This document shows, in pieces, positions 9,690-22,199 of a stretch of 64,000 bases of DNA. Every line of letters starts with the position of its first letter. Position 1 is the first letter of the stretch. The DNA is from Allium sativum (taxonomy: Eukaryota > Streptophyta > Magnoliopsida > Asparagales > Amaryllidaceae). The notes under the pieces were generated by a model. The model made no database searches, had not been told where the DNA came from, and saw nothing but the letters and a program-made list of their open reading frames with translations. A program made the translations under genes and the position numbers. The stretch is taken from contig CM060910.1 of the NCBI GenBank assembly GCA_030737875.1, positions 631,209,303-631,273,302 of the forward strand, in the 5' to 3' direction.

Positions 9690-11338
9690 CGGCGATTGAA
9701 TCAAAGATGCAAGAAGACGACGGTTGAAGACCGGCGATCTTTACATCGAATGGGCGATGACTTCTGATACCTTGGACTGACTTGCTCCCAGGACTGGGTT
9801 GAAGCAGTAATTGCCCGGACGTGTGTGTTGTTCGTGCGGATAAGCGAGCGCCTTTTTGGTGTCTCCGGTTTCGTTCAGGCCCAGAACGGACTTGTAAATG
9901 GATGCGTGTCTGACGTTGAAATCCACTTCATGTAATTAAATCGATTTCTGTTAATATATGTCTGTTTGGTGGTAAAGAATTTATTCTTTACTTAACACCT
10001 GGATACGTAGTAGTAGTTATCGATAGCAGGGCGTTGAATTGTCAACGTGGCACGCCAAGATGCAATGATCAAGGCTTTGTTGAAAAGCAGGCCTTGTGGC
10101 TGATGATCAAAGCATAGCCAGTTTAGGCATAACTTTGTGTATAACGTGACTTCGCGAGCCTCACACCCTGGTATGAGTTAAAAACGGGATTAGGACTGCA
10201 GGGAGTGCACACGTTTCTTTCTAGCTAGTGGTGTTTAGGTTTTAACACGGCCTGGCATTTTACTTATGTGGATTTTGGATTGAGGTACCTCGGGTTTTTA
10301 TTGGCCGGAAGTGATCATACTATAGGTTCATAGGAACCAAGAAACGTGTGTTCAGGCATAATTAATCCACTACCGTTAGGTGGGGACCGGCCCTTAAGAT
10401 CCAAGGGTTTCCCATAGGTGTGATCCTGAGGCATTTGGTAGAGTGTCTCGAATCGGAAGAGGACAATCCCTAGCCTCGACTTCATGACAGAAAACCAATT
10501 CCCAATACGACGACATTTCGGTTTTGATTGTAAACTTATATACGTTGACATAGTAGGATGGGGTACTATGCCATCTAGGATTGATATATTTATATTGAAG
10601 TATTTTAATACTGCCTAGACACTAATGATAATATTAAAATATTACTTTTCATGTATTAAGCATGTTTGATCATCATAAGGGAAAAACTCTATCCTCCTGT
10701 GTGCGTTGCATTGTGTGATAGGATCTGAGTCTTGTGATGGTTTCATTTTTCAAAAGTCATTTCGCTGTTTTATATAAACTTTATAAAATATTGCACTGGT
10801 AATCCAATGGAGTACACCCGTTCCGCGTTAGCGGCATGGTCCTGATATTCGCCTTCTTGATAGTTAATTTAGTTAAGAATTCTCACACCAGTCCCATGAC
10901 TGACTCGTAGTTTGTTTCACTTTTGCAAACTCGGGTGCCCTCTTTCTACACGGGCAACCAATTGACAGGTTTCTAGGTGATACTTTCTGGTTGGAGCTTG
11001 CTTTGGAAGGAAGAAGAAGAAGACCTTTTCTCCATCTTTTATTCTGCTTTGAGACATTTTTCTATCTTTCACTTTTTATTGATGTATGTAATGGGGTTTG
11101 AAACTTATTTCCTTTCATTTGAGACCTGTTTTCTCTTTTGTTAAGACTTCTTTTATGCTAAGTGGATCCTGTAAAACTGCATACTCTGATGTTTTGCTGT
11201 AATGTTGATGAAATTTATTTCCGCTGCGATGGTTTATGTGTTATGATAATTATCTGAGATCTGTTTTTGTTGTAAATATGTTGTATTCCAAAAATGATCA
11301 TCCTTACTTTCGGTCTACGGAAGTTTGGGGTCATCACA
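9690..11338 (+). repeat. Conserved LTR 3' module, copy 2 (in solo LTR A)
   Basis: Carries the full block order described for copy 1, for example GTTTCGTTCAGGCCCAGAAC near 9868, TTTCTTTCTAGCTAG near 10213, GAGTGTCTCGAATCGG at 10441 and the terminal CATCACA. No convincing open frame. Confidence 0.92.
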
Positions 11339-13271
11339 CCAACAGTGGTATCAGAGCGTGGTTTTGCGAAATTTAGTATTTTGAATCATGATTTTGGTTT
11401 CTGCTTACTTGAATTACCAGATAATCATGTATTAGAGCTCTGTCATATTAGATATTATAGTAATTTTATTCGTTGAATTCAAATTGTTCCGCTGCGATCA
11501 AAAATTAGTATTCGATTCTAAAGTAAAAATGTTTACTGAAGTTAGATTTTGATACACAAATATATATAATTGATTCATGTTTAATACTGAATATTGATTC
11601 AGTTTTATTTTAATTTTATATTGTTCTAATTATAGGGATTCGATTTAAACTGAACAATAACTTTTAAATGTTAAAATATTGTTCATTTAAGTTGTTCAAC
11701 TAAGTTTCATTCAATAATGTTTTGTATCTATGTTATTTGATAACATAGTGATGTGAATCTGTCCTTCAAAACCAATTGTTGATTTTGAAAAGTCCAAACT
11801 ATTATTGATATCTTATACAAACCAGATTCAAGGATATAGTTCTTTAAGTGTTGAAATTATTTTCTGTAAAATGGGTGATCACTATATCAAATCCTTATGA
11901 ACTTGCTAGAATTATATATACATTACTCATGCTATAATAATGATTATAATATCCTAAAAGACCATGCTTGTTTGATTAAGAATTTATTTTAATGCTAATG
12001 ATTAAAAGTTAATCATGTATGGTTCAAACAATAATTTCAGATGTCTACTGAAATTTTGGATATAAATTAAGTATACTTTGCTCATCAATAGATCAAAAGT
12101 TGATAACTGAAGATGGGATTAAACATCCATGTTGATCAAATCTGTTTCATATGAAATGTCAAAGTATATGAATCATTTTGTTTTAACTACTGCAGTTCAT
12201 ATTGATTAACTGAATGTTTTAAAGGTAACTACATCATGAAATGTTTTATATTAGTCAGTAACATTTTAGATTATATAGGAAATGAAATAGATTTCAGAAA
12301 TCCTGTTTAATTTCATAAGTATCCTATATAATATAATATTGATGCTGATCAATTTTTTTAAATGATGTAGACGTAAAACAAATTGATTCATAACTCTATA
12401 CTTTTAATTCTCTGAACTGTTGGTGTTAAACAAGTTCAAGGCTTTTTGCATTTGATTTGATATTAGTTCAATTTTATAATACTCTTTAAAGTTGTCTGTT
12501 ATGCTTGATTTTAAATCTGTTTATACAAGTAAACATTACTGAACTTATTATCAAAATGTTTGACAAATAAGTATTTATGGCTAGACCATATCATAGTTTT
12601 TCTCTCTTAAGTAGAATTTGTTTTACTGGTTAATGAATCAGTAAGATACCTCTTTGATGAACTTTGATTCATTGATATCATTAATGATTAAGTCTGAAAA
12701 ATCAACCATGTATCAGATTGTAATTACTTTGTTTATAAACAAAGGAATCCTGTATAAAAACCCAAAATCCGGTTTTGATTGATCCAAACTGACAAATCAT
12801 TTTGAAAACTGGTTTTTAAGATAAACTATTATTAGCTTAATCTTGAAATATGTTGATTTTAGCAGCAATGATAACTGCTGTGTTGTAATGCATATTAATA
12901 CATATATACAGTTGCAAGTTTGACTTGCAGAGACATCCGTTTTGAATGGTTATTTGTAGATCTGTATATTATATCACCACCTACATATATATATGTCTTA
13001 CAAGATAAACTAGGAGTATTGATCCCATTTTCATTCTATTGGCATAAATGTTATGTAAATATAGATGTCTTATAGAGTATTCTTACATGTTTACAATCTG
13101 TAGTGCCTATATGAGAAAGGCTTGAATCAGTCTAAGCTGATTTTTACATGATTAATACATGTAATTTTATTTGATGCCTAATAAATTACTAGTTTAAAAG
13201 TTATAGGGATAAAACATCCATAAAGCATATATGATGTTTATAATGAAATGAACATAATACATATGGATGGT

Positions 13272-13310
<39 letters not shown>

Positions 13311-14626
13311 TAAATTGACTTGCCTGGTCGACCTTAAAATCTGTTAAATATGATTTAAGAATTGGATCTGAAATGATTATGCAAGCATATATATTTATAT
13401 ATTTGAAATAGTTTTATATATATAATCTTTGATCTAATACCATTGTTATTTCTGAAATAATTCAATGGCTTTAATGAAGTTTTGAACTTCTATTTATCTG
13501 GTATATTTTAAGATATGTATATATCTATCTAAAATTGTTTTAGATAAGAATTATATATATATGTTATGTATGTAATCTATTTGAAAGATTGCTTCTTTTA
13601 TATAGTTAAATACATAAATTAGATTATTATAAAATAATGATCTAGGACTGTTTTTAATGTACAACCATTCAGGTTTTGAAGAACAATAATTTTGACCACA
13701 TGAAATTGTTCACTATACAGACATGTTTTTTGTCTTACCAATAATGCCAAATACTTGGCATCATTTTGATCATTTATCTATTTTATAATAGTTATAAAAC
13801 TCAAGTGCCTCAAATTACAATAAAAGTATTGTAATCTGTTAACACTGCAATATATGAATAGATGGATATTACAGAATTTTATTTGAGTATATATATTACA
13901 TATGAACATCTGACATGTATGTACTCGACATATCATGTAAAATGCATATATAAGCACAAATTAGTTATGTGCGCGATTAAATGTTGATGAATCAAAATAC
14001 TGAATGTAAATTGGATGAAGCCTATTAAACCAAGAACGTCTTGTATAATAGATGATCCAAGTATGTTCAGTTTGATGCATATCCAAGAATGCAGAAGTGA
14101 AGTCATTGAAGAAAAGGGACAAGTCAGACTTGTTCTAACTCAATGATGGAAAAGGTCCAAATGAAAGTCATTGGGCGCAATTTGATTCATTATTTATTTA
14201 TTTATTTATTGTATAATGTACGCAAATGTTAATAGGTGCTGTTTCCTGAGTGGACTATGTGTTATATATGTATAACAAGTTATTATACATGTGTATAATA
14301 AATACTGGTATATACAAATATGTGTCAAGTCAATAAATTGTATATTGAACTCTGACATGTTATTATATTTAAATGGGTCTGACCCTATGTTTAATTCTGG
14401 TTATAATATTCTATGATAATTCGTTCTGTTTTAGAAATTGTTGAATATGTTGAATGTTGAACCAAGTCTTTGGCAGTTGTAATCCTTTCAATTATATACA
14501 TATGTATGATCTAGCCTGATTATACCAGTTAGATATATATAGTTGTATATATGTTGTGTTAGCCTGGTAAGATGCATTAGCAGCTGCATGTTTATATAAT
14601 AGTTAATCTGCTAAGTAAATTGGGCC
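11339..14626 (+). mobile_element. Copia element: LTR end, PBS and decayed 5' interior
   Basis: CCAACA (11339-11344) completes the copia 5' LTR. G and then TGGTATCAGAGC (11346-11357) form the PBS. About 3.3 kb of AT-rich sequence follows with no frame I can assign. A copia gag would normally lie here, so I infer heavy decay. (AT)n lies near 13276-13307, and ATTT repeats near 14193-14210. Element B interrupts it after 14626 and it resumes at 28801. Confidence 0.75.
11346..11357 (+). other. Copia primer-binding site (initiator-Met tRNA)
   Basis: TGGTATCAGAGC one base after the copia LTR end CCAACA. It could be mistaken for the PBS of LTR A, but the TSD of A (CCAAC) lies between them. Confidence 0.88.
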
Positions 14627-14631
14627 TCAAT

Positions 14632-16250
14632 TGAGACGACCCGAACTTCCCCGTGAAGGAAAGCACGGATAGAATTGAGGACAAGACAAAATAGAACGCA
14701 TACAGAAGAACATTTCATTGTTATTACAACAATTCCATCAGATACAAGAATATACAGAGTATAAATGAATAAATTACATTCGATAAATATCAGAGATTAC
14801 AATAAATTACATGGCAGCGGAAAAATGAACAAAACACAACTAGAAGTGATACACGGATACAGAGCTTTCCGAGCATCGTTCCAGCTGTAAATCAGGACCC
14901 TGTGAATATAAATCTGCAAAACCAAAACTACTAGCTGCCCGTGCGGAAAATAGGGGCACCCAGAGTTTAGGTTAAAACAATAAACTCCAGGTCAGTCATG
15001 TGACTGGTGTGAGAACTAAAACAGTTATTAATATTGGTTTTAAAGTTAGGTAAATCAAGGGACCACGCCGTATAACACGGAACGGGTTTCCTCCCAAGAA
15101 TACCCGTGCATAGAACAAACAGCGCAATGCTAAATAAAGAAAAATGAAGCTGTTATAAGACCCAGGTCCCATCACACAATGCAACGCAAGCCGGAGGATA
15201 GGGTTTTCCCTTATAACAGCCAAAGCATGCTTGATACGTTTAAATCACATTATTTGATACTATTATAAGTGTATAGTGTCAAAACAATTTTCAATCATAA
15301 ATATCAATCATAGGCGGCATGGGTACCATCTATCATGTCGCCATACTAGTTCTACAATTAAAACCGCAATACACGTATTGGAAATTGGATTCCGTCATGA
15401 GCCGAGGCAAGGGGCAAGCTCCTTTCCGCGTTCGAGACACTCTAGCAAATGTCCCAGGACCCCACTATGATCCTTGGGTCTTCAGGGCCGGTCCTCTCTT
15501 ACTTTTGAGGATTAGTTATTCCTGAACACACGTTTCCCGGTCCTTACAGACTTATATCCGAGGCGCCTCATATCCAACAACCACACAGGTGAAAAGTATA
15601 TAAATGTCAGGGCTGGTAGGTCACTGACACCACCCTAGCTAGAAAGAAACGTCGTGCTCTCCTTGCAGTCACTATCCCGTTTTTGACTCATACCGAGGTG
15701 TGAGGCTCGCGAATTCATGTTATACACAAAGCTACGCCACACAGGCCGTGCTTTGATCATCAACCACAAGACTTTGCTTTTCAACAGAAGCCCTGATCAA
15801 TTGCCACTTACGCGTGCCACATTGGCAATTCATTCCATGCGACTGATGTCCATCAATATACAACCTCTGAGCTCGTACGTCTCAGAGTAGGGCGTTAAGC
15901 AAGAGAATAAATTCTCTGCCGCCAAACAGATGTATATTTAATAAAGATCAATCAACACAGAATAAAATCCAATGTCAGACACACAATCCATTTACAAGTT
16001 CGTTCTGGGTCTGAACGAAACCGGAGGCACTTTCCTCGCATATCCATCCATCTCCAAGTACGTCTGGACGATCACCAACTGATTCCCTCATCCTGGGTGT
16101 ACAGCCCAATCAAGATCATCAGTAATCACTCAAACGATGTGAAGACTTCCGGTCTTCAACCACCGTCTTCATCTTCGACATCTCGTCGAATCGGTTATCC
16201 AGAATGGGTATAACCCGGCCTTTCTGAATAACCCACGTATATGATAAACA
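14632..16250 (-). repeat. Conserved LTR 3' module, copy 3 (element B, 3' LTR)
   Basis: Reverse complement of the module at 9690-11338. Blocks include CTAGCTAGAAAGAAACG near 15635, AGGGCCGGTCC near 15485 and CCGTCTTCATCTTCGA near 16163. No gene. Confidence 0.92.
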
Positions 16251-17499
16251 AATGTTACACAAACACACAAACGCCTCATTCCAATTCAGAATATTCTTTT
16301 ATTCACAAAATCACATTCTTAGGGAAAGGTTCCCATTAATTTTATCCAAGATAAATTCTTCTAAATTTATCCTTTAATCTTCCTTTGGATATCATTTCAA
16401 ACTAGTCGGGATTAGCGAACCACACCAAAGTAATTATTTATTTTATTTCCCAATCCCAACCTATATATCCCATGGAGAAAACTGGTAATACTCCACATCT
16501 AACACCACGGTATTATCAGTAAAATTAATTACCATTTCACGTTCAAATTTAATTAAAGATTTAACTATCGCTTTAGAGAAAAACTGGTGGTACTCCATTC
16601 TCGATCACCTTTCAGATTTGATAATTTAAATTATCAATTCACTTTTCAATCTAATTAAAGATTCATTAAAACTCCACTTAGCTTTAATCTTTTCAAAAAT
16701 CAATATCCTGTCTTTAACTGGGTTAAAGAACCAATGTCATCTAAAACACGATTCACGATAAACCCAAATCACATTTGATATTAAATACAAGGCTCTGAAT
16801 AGAAAATATATCGGCTTATATTCAATACCAAATTCTGAAACCAACAAATATCGTATTGGAAATAACGATATAAAATATATCTTTCAAATTCCCATAACAA
16901 TATCTGTATAGTCACGAAATCCAACATTGAAATATTCCGAAGATAATTTCGATCCAACTCCAGTCCAATTCACATATTGGGAATATTGGTTATTTTCAAA
17001 ATCACTTTCAAATTCAATTTATTTATTTCAAAAATAAATTGATTTTAATTCTAGTTCAAAACTAGTTCATTTTGATAAAAATCTATTTTTATTTTTACAA
17101 ATGTGGAGTTTTTCACCCCAGTTCTTTCCAATTCACATATTATGATTTTACACAAATTATAGATATTTTTAATAATTTTATCAAGGCCCGTACAGTTGAT
17201 TTCCATCTACGGCCATCGAACTGCACTTACAGCGACCTTTTCTGAAATTGATTTGGACATAATTCCAAATCCAACCGTTAGATTTCAAATTTCTAATATT
17301 CATTGGAAATCTCTTTTCGATACGAACCCAACGGTTCCGGTTTTAGGAGAATCCGACGGTCGGATCTCCCGCAATGTCCGTTTGAAATAAATGGTCGAAA
17401 TTCACGAACTGCCGCGGCGCAGCGCGTTCTATTCAGGCCATTATATATATATAATATATATATATTTCGTCGATTTCCTTTTAAAACGAATTTTATAAA

Positions 17500-17825
17500 T
17501 AGTTCTACATTCGTTTCAAAACAATTTCAACTTCATCTTCAATTTCAAATCGATTTGATTTCAATTCAATTCGAGTTCATTTCAATTCAATTCAAATTCA
17601 AATTCGTTTCAATTCAATTCGAATTTACCTTCTATTTGATTCAATTCGAATTCGTTTCAAATTGATTTCAATTCAATTTCAGTTCGTTTTAAATTTCAAT
17701 TTCAATTTAATTCAATTTGAATTCATTTCTATTTTATTCGAATTCAAATTCGCTTCCTATTCAATTCGAATTTTAATCTAATTCAATTTGAATTTCATTT
17801 CAAAATATTTAATTTTGAAATCACT
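17500..17825 (-). repeat. TTCAATTCAA-type low-complexity tract in B 3' LTR
   Basis: Degenerate short-period repeat of TTCAATTCRA / TTCGAATTCA words. Twin in the 5' LTR at 25090-25395. Open frames here follow the repeat. Confidence 0.85.
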
Positions 17826-18973
17826 TTTCAATGTTCATTATACAACGAATAAAATCGATATAAATATCGTTCGCGTCAAAATAACGCATCTCTAATCAAC
17901 ACGGCTTTATATTTTCAAAACTTCTTTATTCTATCCAACAAATGAATATTTATCCCATTCAACACATGAATCTATATTTCTTTCAACACTCGACTAATCT
18001 CAACACATGAGTACTGTCAACACATCACTATTTTTGTTATGTAAAATATTTTATAAAACTATGGTATCTATCGTTTGATTTTAATTAGACTCCACCGTAA
18101 AGTAGATTCTAATCGTAAATATGATAAAGATGTAATTTTTATTATTTAAAATATTTCACTCAATACATGAATAGTTTCAACCCATAATCATCGTCAACAC
18201 ATGACTATTTTTATATTCAACACATGAATTTTCTTTTATAATATTCATTATTTTCCCAATTGGAATGAGGCCCAATCAATCACCATATAATGTTAATTAT
18301 ATGGATTTTCATACATCACACGTATATAATAGCATTGAAGAATAATCAACCATCAACCAAAGTGCACTACACTGTATAAGCATCAAATATAGATATCTGA
18401 CGCTTATAACAGCCTGTCAATCGACCGATCGACATATTTAATCCATCAGGATGAGTGAACTTCAAATTTCATCCCAACACCCATGTGGGGTTTCAAACAA
18501 TCAAACACAGATTTTAGTTGTGCAGTTGGGCGACGTGTAAAATTTATCGACCCAATCGATATCAGTCAAATCAGTGTATATAAACAAATCGGCCGATTTG
18601 TTTATAAATATTCATTTATCCACTTTCACGTTAAAAATTATATTTTTAACGATAAACGTTTTATTTTAACACATGAATTTCTATTCAGTTCATTTATTCA
18701 ATAAAATGATATTTTTATTTTTCTAACATATTTTAGAAAATTTCGGCGGCATAACGGCACGATACTAGAAATGGGACGAGGCCTAGCCTTATCCCCGGTC
18801 TAGTGAAGGCCCACGCCATCCACACATCAATCAAATCCATTCATTTCACCAAACAATTCAATTCAAACCAAATAGACTAACCAACTACACAACCAAACAA
18901 TTTAACAAACAAGCCATCCACGGTCTGTGGATGACGGGTGTCGGGTGCTACTAAACACCGTCTACATCCTAGT

Positions 18974-19000
18974 ATATATATATATATATATATATATATA
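18974..19000. repeat. (AT)n microsatellite
   Basis: Dinucleotide run in the B 3' LTR. The twin in the 5' LTR is at about 26557-26585. Confidence 0.95.
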
Positions 19001-19129
19001 ACTAGAAAAAGAAGTTTAGAGTGAGAAGTTCTCACCAATAGCTATCCAACTTCACGACACTTCATTTATAGAAATCTTCTTCATTCTCGCCTTTTTATCA
19101 TCTTCGTTGTCCGTAGTCACTACATATAT

Positions 19130-19700
19130 AAAAATCACACATTTTTATATTTCGATGTCTTTAAAATAAAAGTCACATTTTTATTTGTTCACTCTCAATT
19201 TAAAAATCATATTTTTACTACGATGTTCAATATATAAAAATCATATTTTTACTACGATGTTCAATATATAAAAATCATATTTTTACTACGATGTTCAATA
19301 TATAAAAATCATATTTTTACTACGATGTTCAATATATAAAAATCATATTTTTATATTCACTTCTTCATTATAAAAAAAAATCAAATTTTTATCTTCCTTA
19401 CCTTATTAAAATTCATGTTTTTCTCTCGCCATTCTCTATATAAAGATTTTGCCTTTTCAAATATAAAGTTTTCGCCTTTTCAAATATAAAGTTTTCGCCT
19501 TTTCAAATATAAAGTTTTTATTTTTAATCTTCCACCACAATAAAAATTATATTTTTATTACTCTAATTAAATAAATAAAAATTATATTTTTATTGTTCTA
19601 AAAATATAAAAACTATATTTTTAATATTCTACATAAATAAAAATAATATTTTTACATAATCTATTATATAAAGATCAAAAATATTTTACCTCACTCTTCA
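19130..19700 (-). repeat. Hairpin array in B 3' LTR (34-bp and 23-bp units)
   Basis: Many AAAAAT-(1 to 4 nt)-ATTTTT dyads. A 34-bp unit (ACTACGATGTTCAATATATA plus the dyad) is repeated four times at 19217-19352. A 23-bp unit (GCCTTTTCAAATATAAAG...) occurs three times from 19451. Later units vary the dyad, for example AATAAAAATTATATTTTTATT near 19547. No gene. Confidence 0.9.
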
Positions 19701-19857
19701 CATAAATAAGAGTCCCATTTTTATATGCTAATTCATATAGCAAAATCAAATTTTTATTACACAAAAATCCTACCTTTTTAAATCACAATTCCAATTAAAT
19801 ATTATATATAAAAAACAGGGATTTAAAACAATTTTTAAATTAGATAAACAAAAAAAA

Positions 19858-19863
19858 ACTTAC
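19858..19863 (-). other. Candidate 5' splice site in B 3' LTR
   Basis: The minus strand reads CCAACAGTAAGTTTTT at the downstream edge of the GC-rich cassette, so GTAAGT is flanked by a GC-rich exon-like side and a T-rich intron-like side. Twin at 27491-27496. Predicted only. Confidence 0.35.
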
Positions 19864-20245
19864 TGTTGGTTGGAGAGGAGGTCTGGGGGACGGAGGGCGT
19901 GTCGTTATCGAAGAGAGGGGGGAGAACGGTGGCCAGAGGCACTCGAGGTGGCGGAGGGTGGAGGCGATGGTGGCGCGGTAGGGCTTGGGCACCAGGCGGT
20001 GGGGCCCTTCGACGTGGGGGGGGGGGGGGGGGTTCGAGCGTCGGATTGTGCCAGAGGAAAGGGAGGGGAGGGACAACGGAGCGGGTGCGCCGCCTGAGGG
20101 AAGAGGGTTGCGGCGGCCTGGGGGGGGCTAGCCAGAGGCGGCGGCGCCACCATCGGAGGAGCGACGGCTCCTCCGCCTCCTTTTCTTTTTTTTTTATTTT
20201 GAAATCGATTTCTGATTTAATCGGGGGGGGGGGGGGGGGGGGAGG
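19864..20245 (-). other. GC-rich cassette with long G/C homopolymers in B 3' LTR
   Basis: GC-rich island in an AT-rich LTR. G runs on the plus strand: 17 at 20016-20032 and 20 at 20223-20242. Low-complexity frames on both strands (Gly/Arg-rich on plus, Pro/Ser-rich on minus) follow from composition. The position after the start module and before a GTAAGT suggests a first exon or 5' UTR, possibly captured from a host gene. That is inference. Confidence 0.6.
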
Positions 20246-21166
20246 GCAACAGGTTTTAAGGAGAGGGGTTTCTTTTTTTTATTTATTTAATTAATTTTCA
20301 AAAAGTTGACTTTTACATACGACTCCGAAACGAGGCCCACCACCTGTCGTCCATAGCTAATTACCCCCATTCCGAACACAATGGGATATGTATCGTAGGC
20401 TGTTTCGGCTGTTACAATCAGTTTCCGTTGAATTTACATTTAAATCGCTATATTGAATTTTAAACGTACATTTCAATTTACCGGGGCCACATACTAACCA
20501 GAAAAATTTCAGAAAAATATTTTCTAACTTCGTATTGACGATACGGTCCTAACAAAACTAGTTTCGTCGAATTCTGAGACCGTTTGAAAAATGGCCAATT
20601 TCCAGTCGATTAAAATCAACTGAAACTGGTCAAACGCATTTTCCTTTTCCATGCTCACATATTGATTCGAAAAATTATGAAATTTGGAATCTAGTAATTA
20701 TTTGACATCACGGACCCAACAAAACTGGTTTCGTCGAAATCCGAGGTCGTTTGCAAAATGTCTATTTTTAAGGGCCTGAATTCCATAGCGACTGTTCAGA
20801 ATTTTCAACTGGACATATCTTTTGATTCCCGCTATGAAATTTCGATTTTTCGGATTCATTGGAAAGATATTATCAATTAGATCCTAATGTTTTTGGTTTC
20901 ACTAAAATCCGAATTGTTTTGCACCTGGTATGTTAAATTGAAGTTTGAAATCGAATTATCGAACTACCGCGCCATTTTCAATTCTATTAATAATTATATA
21001 TAATTATTTTATTCTAACGACGACGTATATAATATATACGTCGAATTCCATTCAAAATAAATTTTACGTCGATATTATTTAAAATAATCCATTTTAAATG
21101 TTCAAAATTCGCTAAAATTGCCAAAATAAAAATTTTAAACTGGCTCAGAATTTCCGGGTTGTTACA

Positions 21167-21179
21167 ATCTCCCCCACTT
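21167..21179 (-). other. Polypurine tract of element B
   Basis: The minus strand reads AAGTGGGGGAGAT directly before the 3' LTR start TGTAACAACCC. This primes plus-strand synthesis in the family. Confidence 0.92.
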
Positions 21180-22185
21180 AAAACTTTTCGTCCCCGAAAA
21201 GGAACAAAGTCGAAAGTGGTTTGATTAATCAATTCTACGTTCGATCTGGCTTCCATTCTCCAACTTTTCAGTTTCTGAGAATTTTCAAAATTTCAAAAAT
21301 TTGGCTAACACCCTAAATTTTCGAAAAATTTCGCCATAACCTCCCCTGCACCGGGAGCATCGGGGAATTTCAAATAGCTTCCCCGGTCCTTCTAATCTCA
21401 AAAAGAAAAAGAAAAAGCCAAGCGGCTAGCCAATAGGCTCATAAAATCATCATCACCCAAACAAAACAGTAAATTATGTAGTAAACATGTACCTATTTGT
21501 CGGGCAAACAAATTTTATTCTCTGCTCTAGCCTCCTTGCTATGACCTGCTCAATGTAAGTATATGTATATGCAAGCAAATGCGACCAATTTTCAATATAA
21601 TTCAATATTTGATTCAATTAGGCATAATGGTTCAAAATTATCAAACAAATAAACAAACAACACAAACATCAATCAATTAGTGAATTATCATTTCAAATTC
21701 ATAATTTTGATACATATAAAGAAAATCATGTTTTTGATGCCAATTCACAACAATAGGCCCTATCTAATTTAGGTTCTCACACCAGTCAATAGGAAATATA
21801 TAAATATCACATCTTCAAAACACGAACATAAATTCTGATGATGATCGATCAATCATCAGAACCATCTCCGGGTGTCTAGAATGTGATTCTATATCTATCC
21901 AGCATATTAAAATTTCAAATATACGTTTGCAAGGCGTATATGCAAAATCTTTATATACGGGACTGTCCAAATCAATATAAACTAAATAATCAAATACGAA
22001 TAGTTGATTTAAATTTTCAAAACAAAATTTGTTTTCATTTTAAAAAATATACTCTTCACACTCGTTCTAGGATACTACTGATCCCATCTCTAACGAGTCA
22101 CCCTCATTGGATATTGCTAATCCAATATCTGATGAATTCTTTCGTACAGTTCTAATGTGCCTTGTTCTCTGCTTTGTAAACCAAA

Positions 22186-22197
22186 GCTCTGATACCA
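22186..22197 (-). other. Primer-binding site of element B
   Basis: The minus strand reads TGGTATCAGAGC, two bases (GT) after the 5' LTR end. Initiator-Met tRNA type. Confidence 0.95.
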
Positions 22198-22199
22198 AC

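Larger units (their letters stand above)
7809..11338 (+). mobile_element. Solo LTR A (3,530 bp) with TSD CCAAC
   Basis: Starts TGTGACGACCCGG and ends GGGGTCATCACA. It is flanked by CCAAC at 7804-7808 and 11339-11343, a perfect 5-bp TSD, so this is a complete solo LTR left by LTR-LTR recombination. The PBS just to its right belongs to the copia host, because CCAACA completes the copia LTR first. Order inside: duplicated start module, TATA and telo-box (8415-8438), GC-rich segment (8590-8830), AT-rich middle with a GCGGCAGTTCG block (9338), then the conserved 1.6 kb end module. It lacks the large hairpin arrays of A', B and C. Confidence 0.93.
14632..21166 (-). mobile_element. Element B 3' LTR (6,535 bp)
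   Basis: The minus strand starts TGTAACAACCCGG at 21166 and ends GGTCGTCTCA at 14632. It matches the 5' LTR along its length with few substitutions. In minus order: start module with the duplicated TTCGACGAAA core, GC-rich cassette with long C runs, candidate splice donor, hairpin arrays, TTCAATTCAA repeats, GCGGCAGTTCG block, then the conserved 1.6 kb module. The open frames inside (for example 14996-15223, 17303-17665, 19840-20294) have twins in the other LTR and look like chance frames. Confidence 0.95.
21167..22199 (-). mobile_element. Element B interior (1,033 bp, non-coding)
   Basis: Holds the PPT at its left end and the PBS at its right end. No open frame above about 90 codons and none recognisable. 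Near the PBS it shares sequence with C's interior (GATACT-CTGATCC-ATCTCTAA words, 22069-22095 against 49460-49485). Near the PPT it shares the chromovirus-like GGGGACGAAAAG block. Confidence 0.93.

Noticed and set aside
11346..11357. PBS of LTR A
   Set aside because: The TSD CCAAC lies between LTR A and this site, and the site directly follows the copia LTR end, so it belongs to copia.
14996..15525. Open frames repeated at 14996/22565, 15276/22845, 15319/22888, 17196/24765 and 18483/26068
   Set aside because: They recur only because they lie in the two near-identical LTRs of B; they run in both directions and match no known family.
19840..20294. Gly/Arg-rich and Pro-rich open frames of 75-142 codons in the GC cassette of B (and twins at 27426-27920)
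   Set aside because: Low-complexity frames open on both strands because of GC bias and G runs; homopolymer length changes shift them between the two LTRs.
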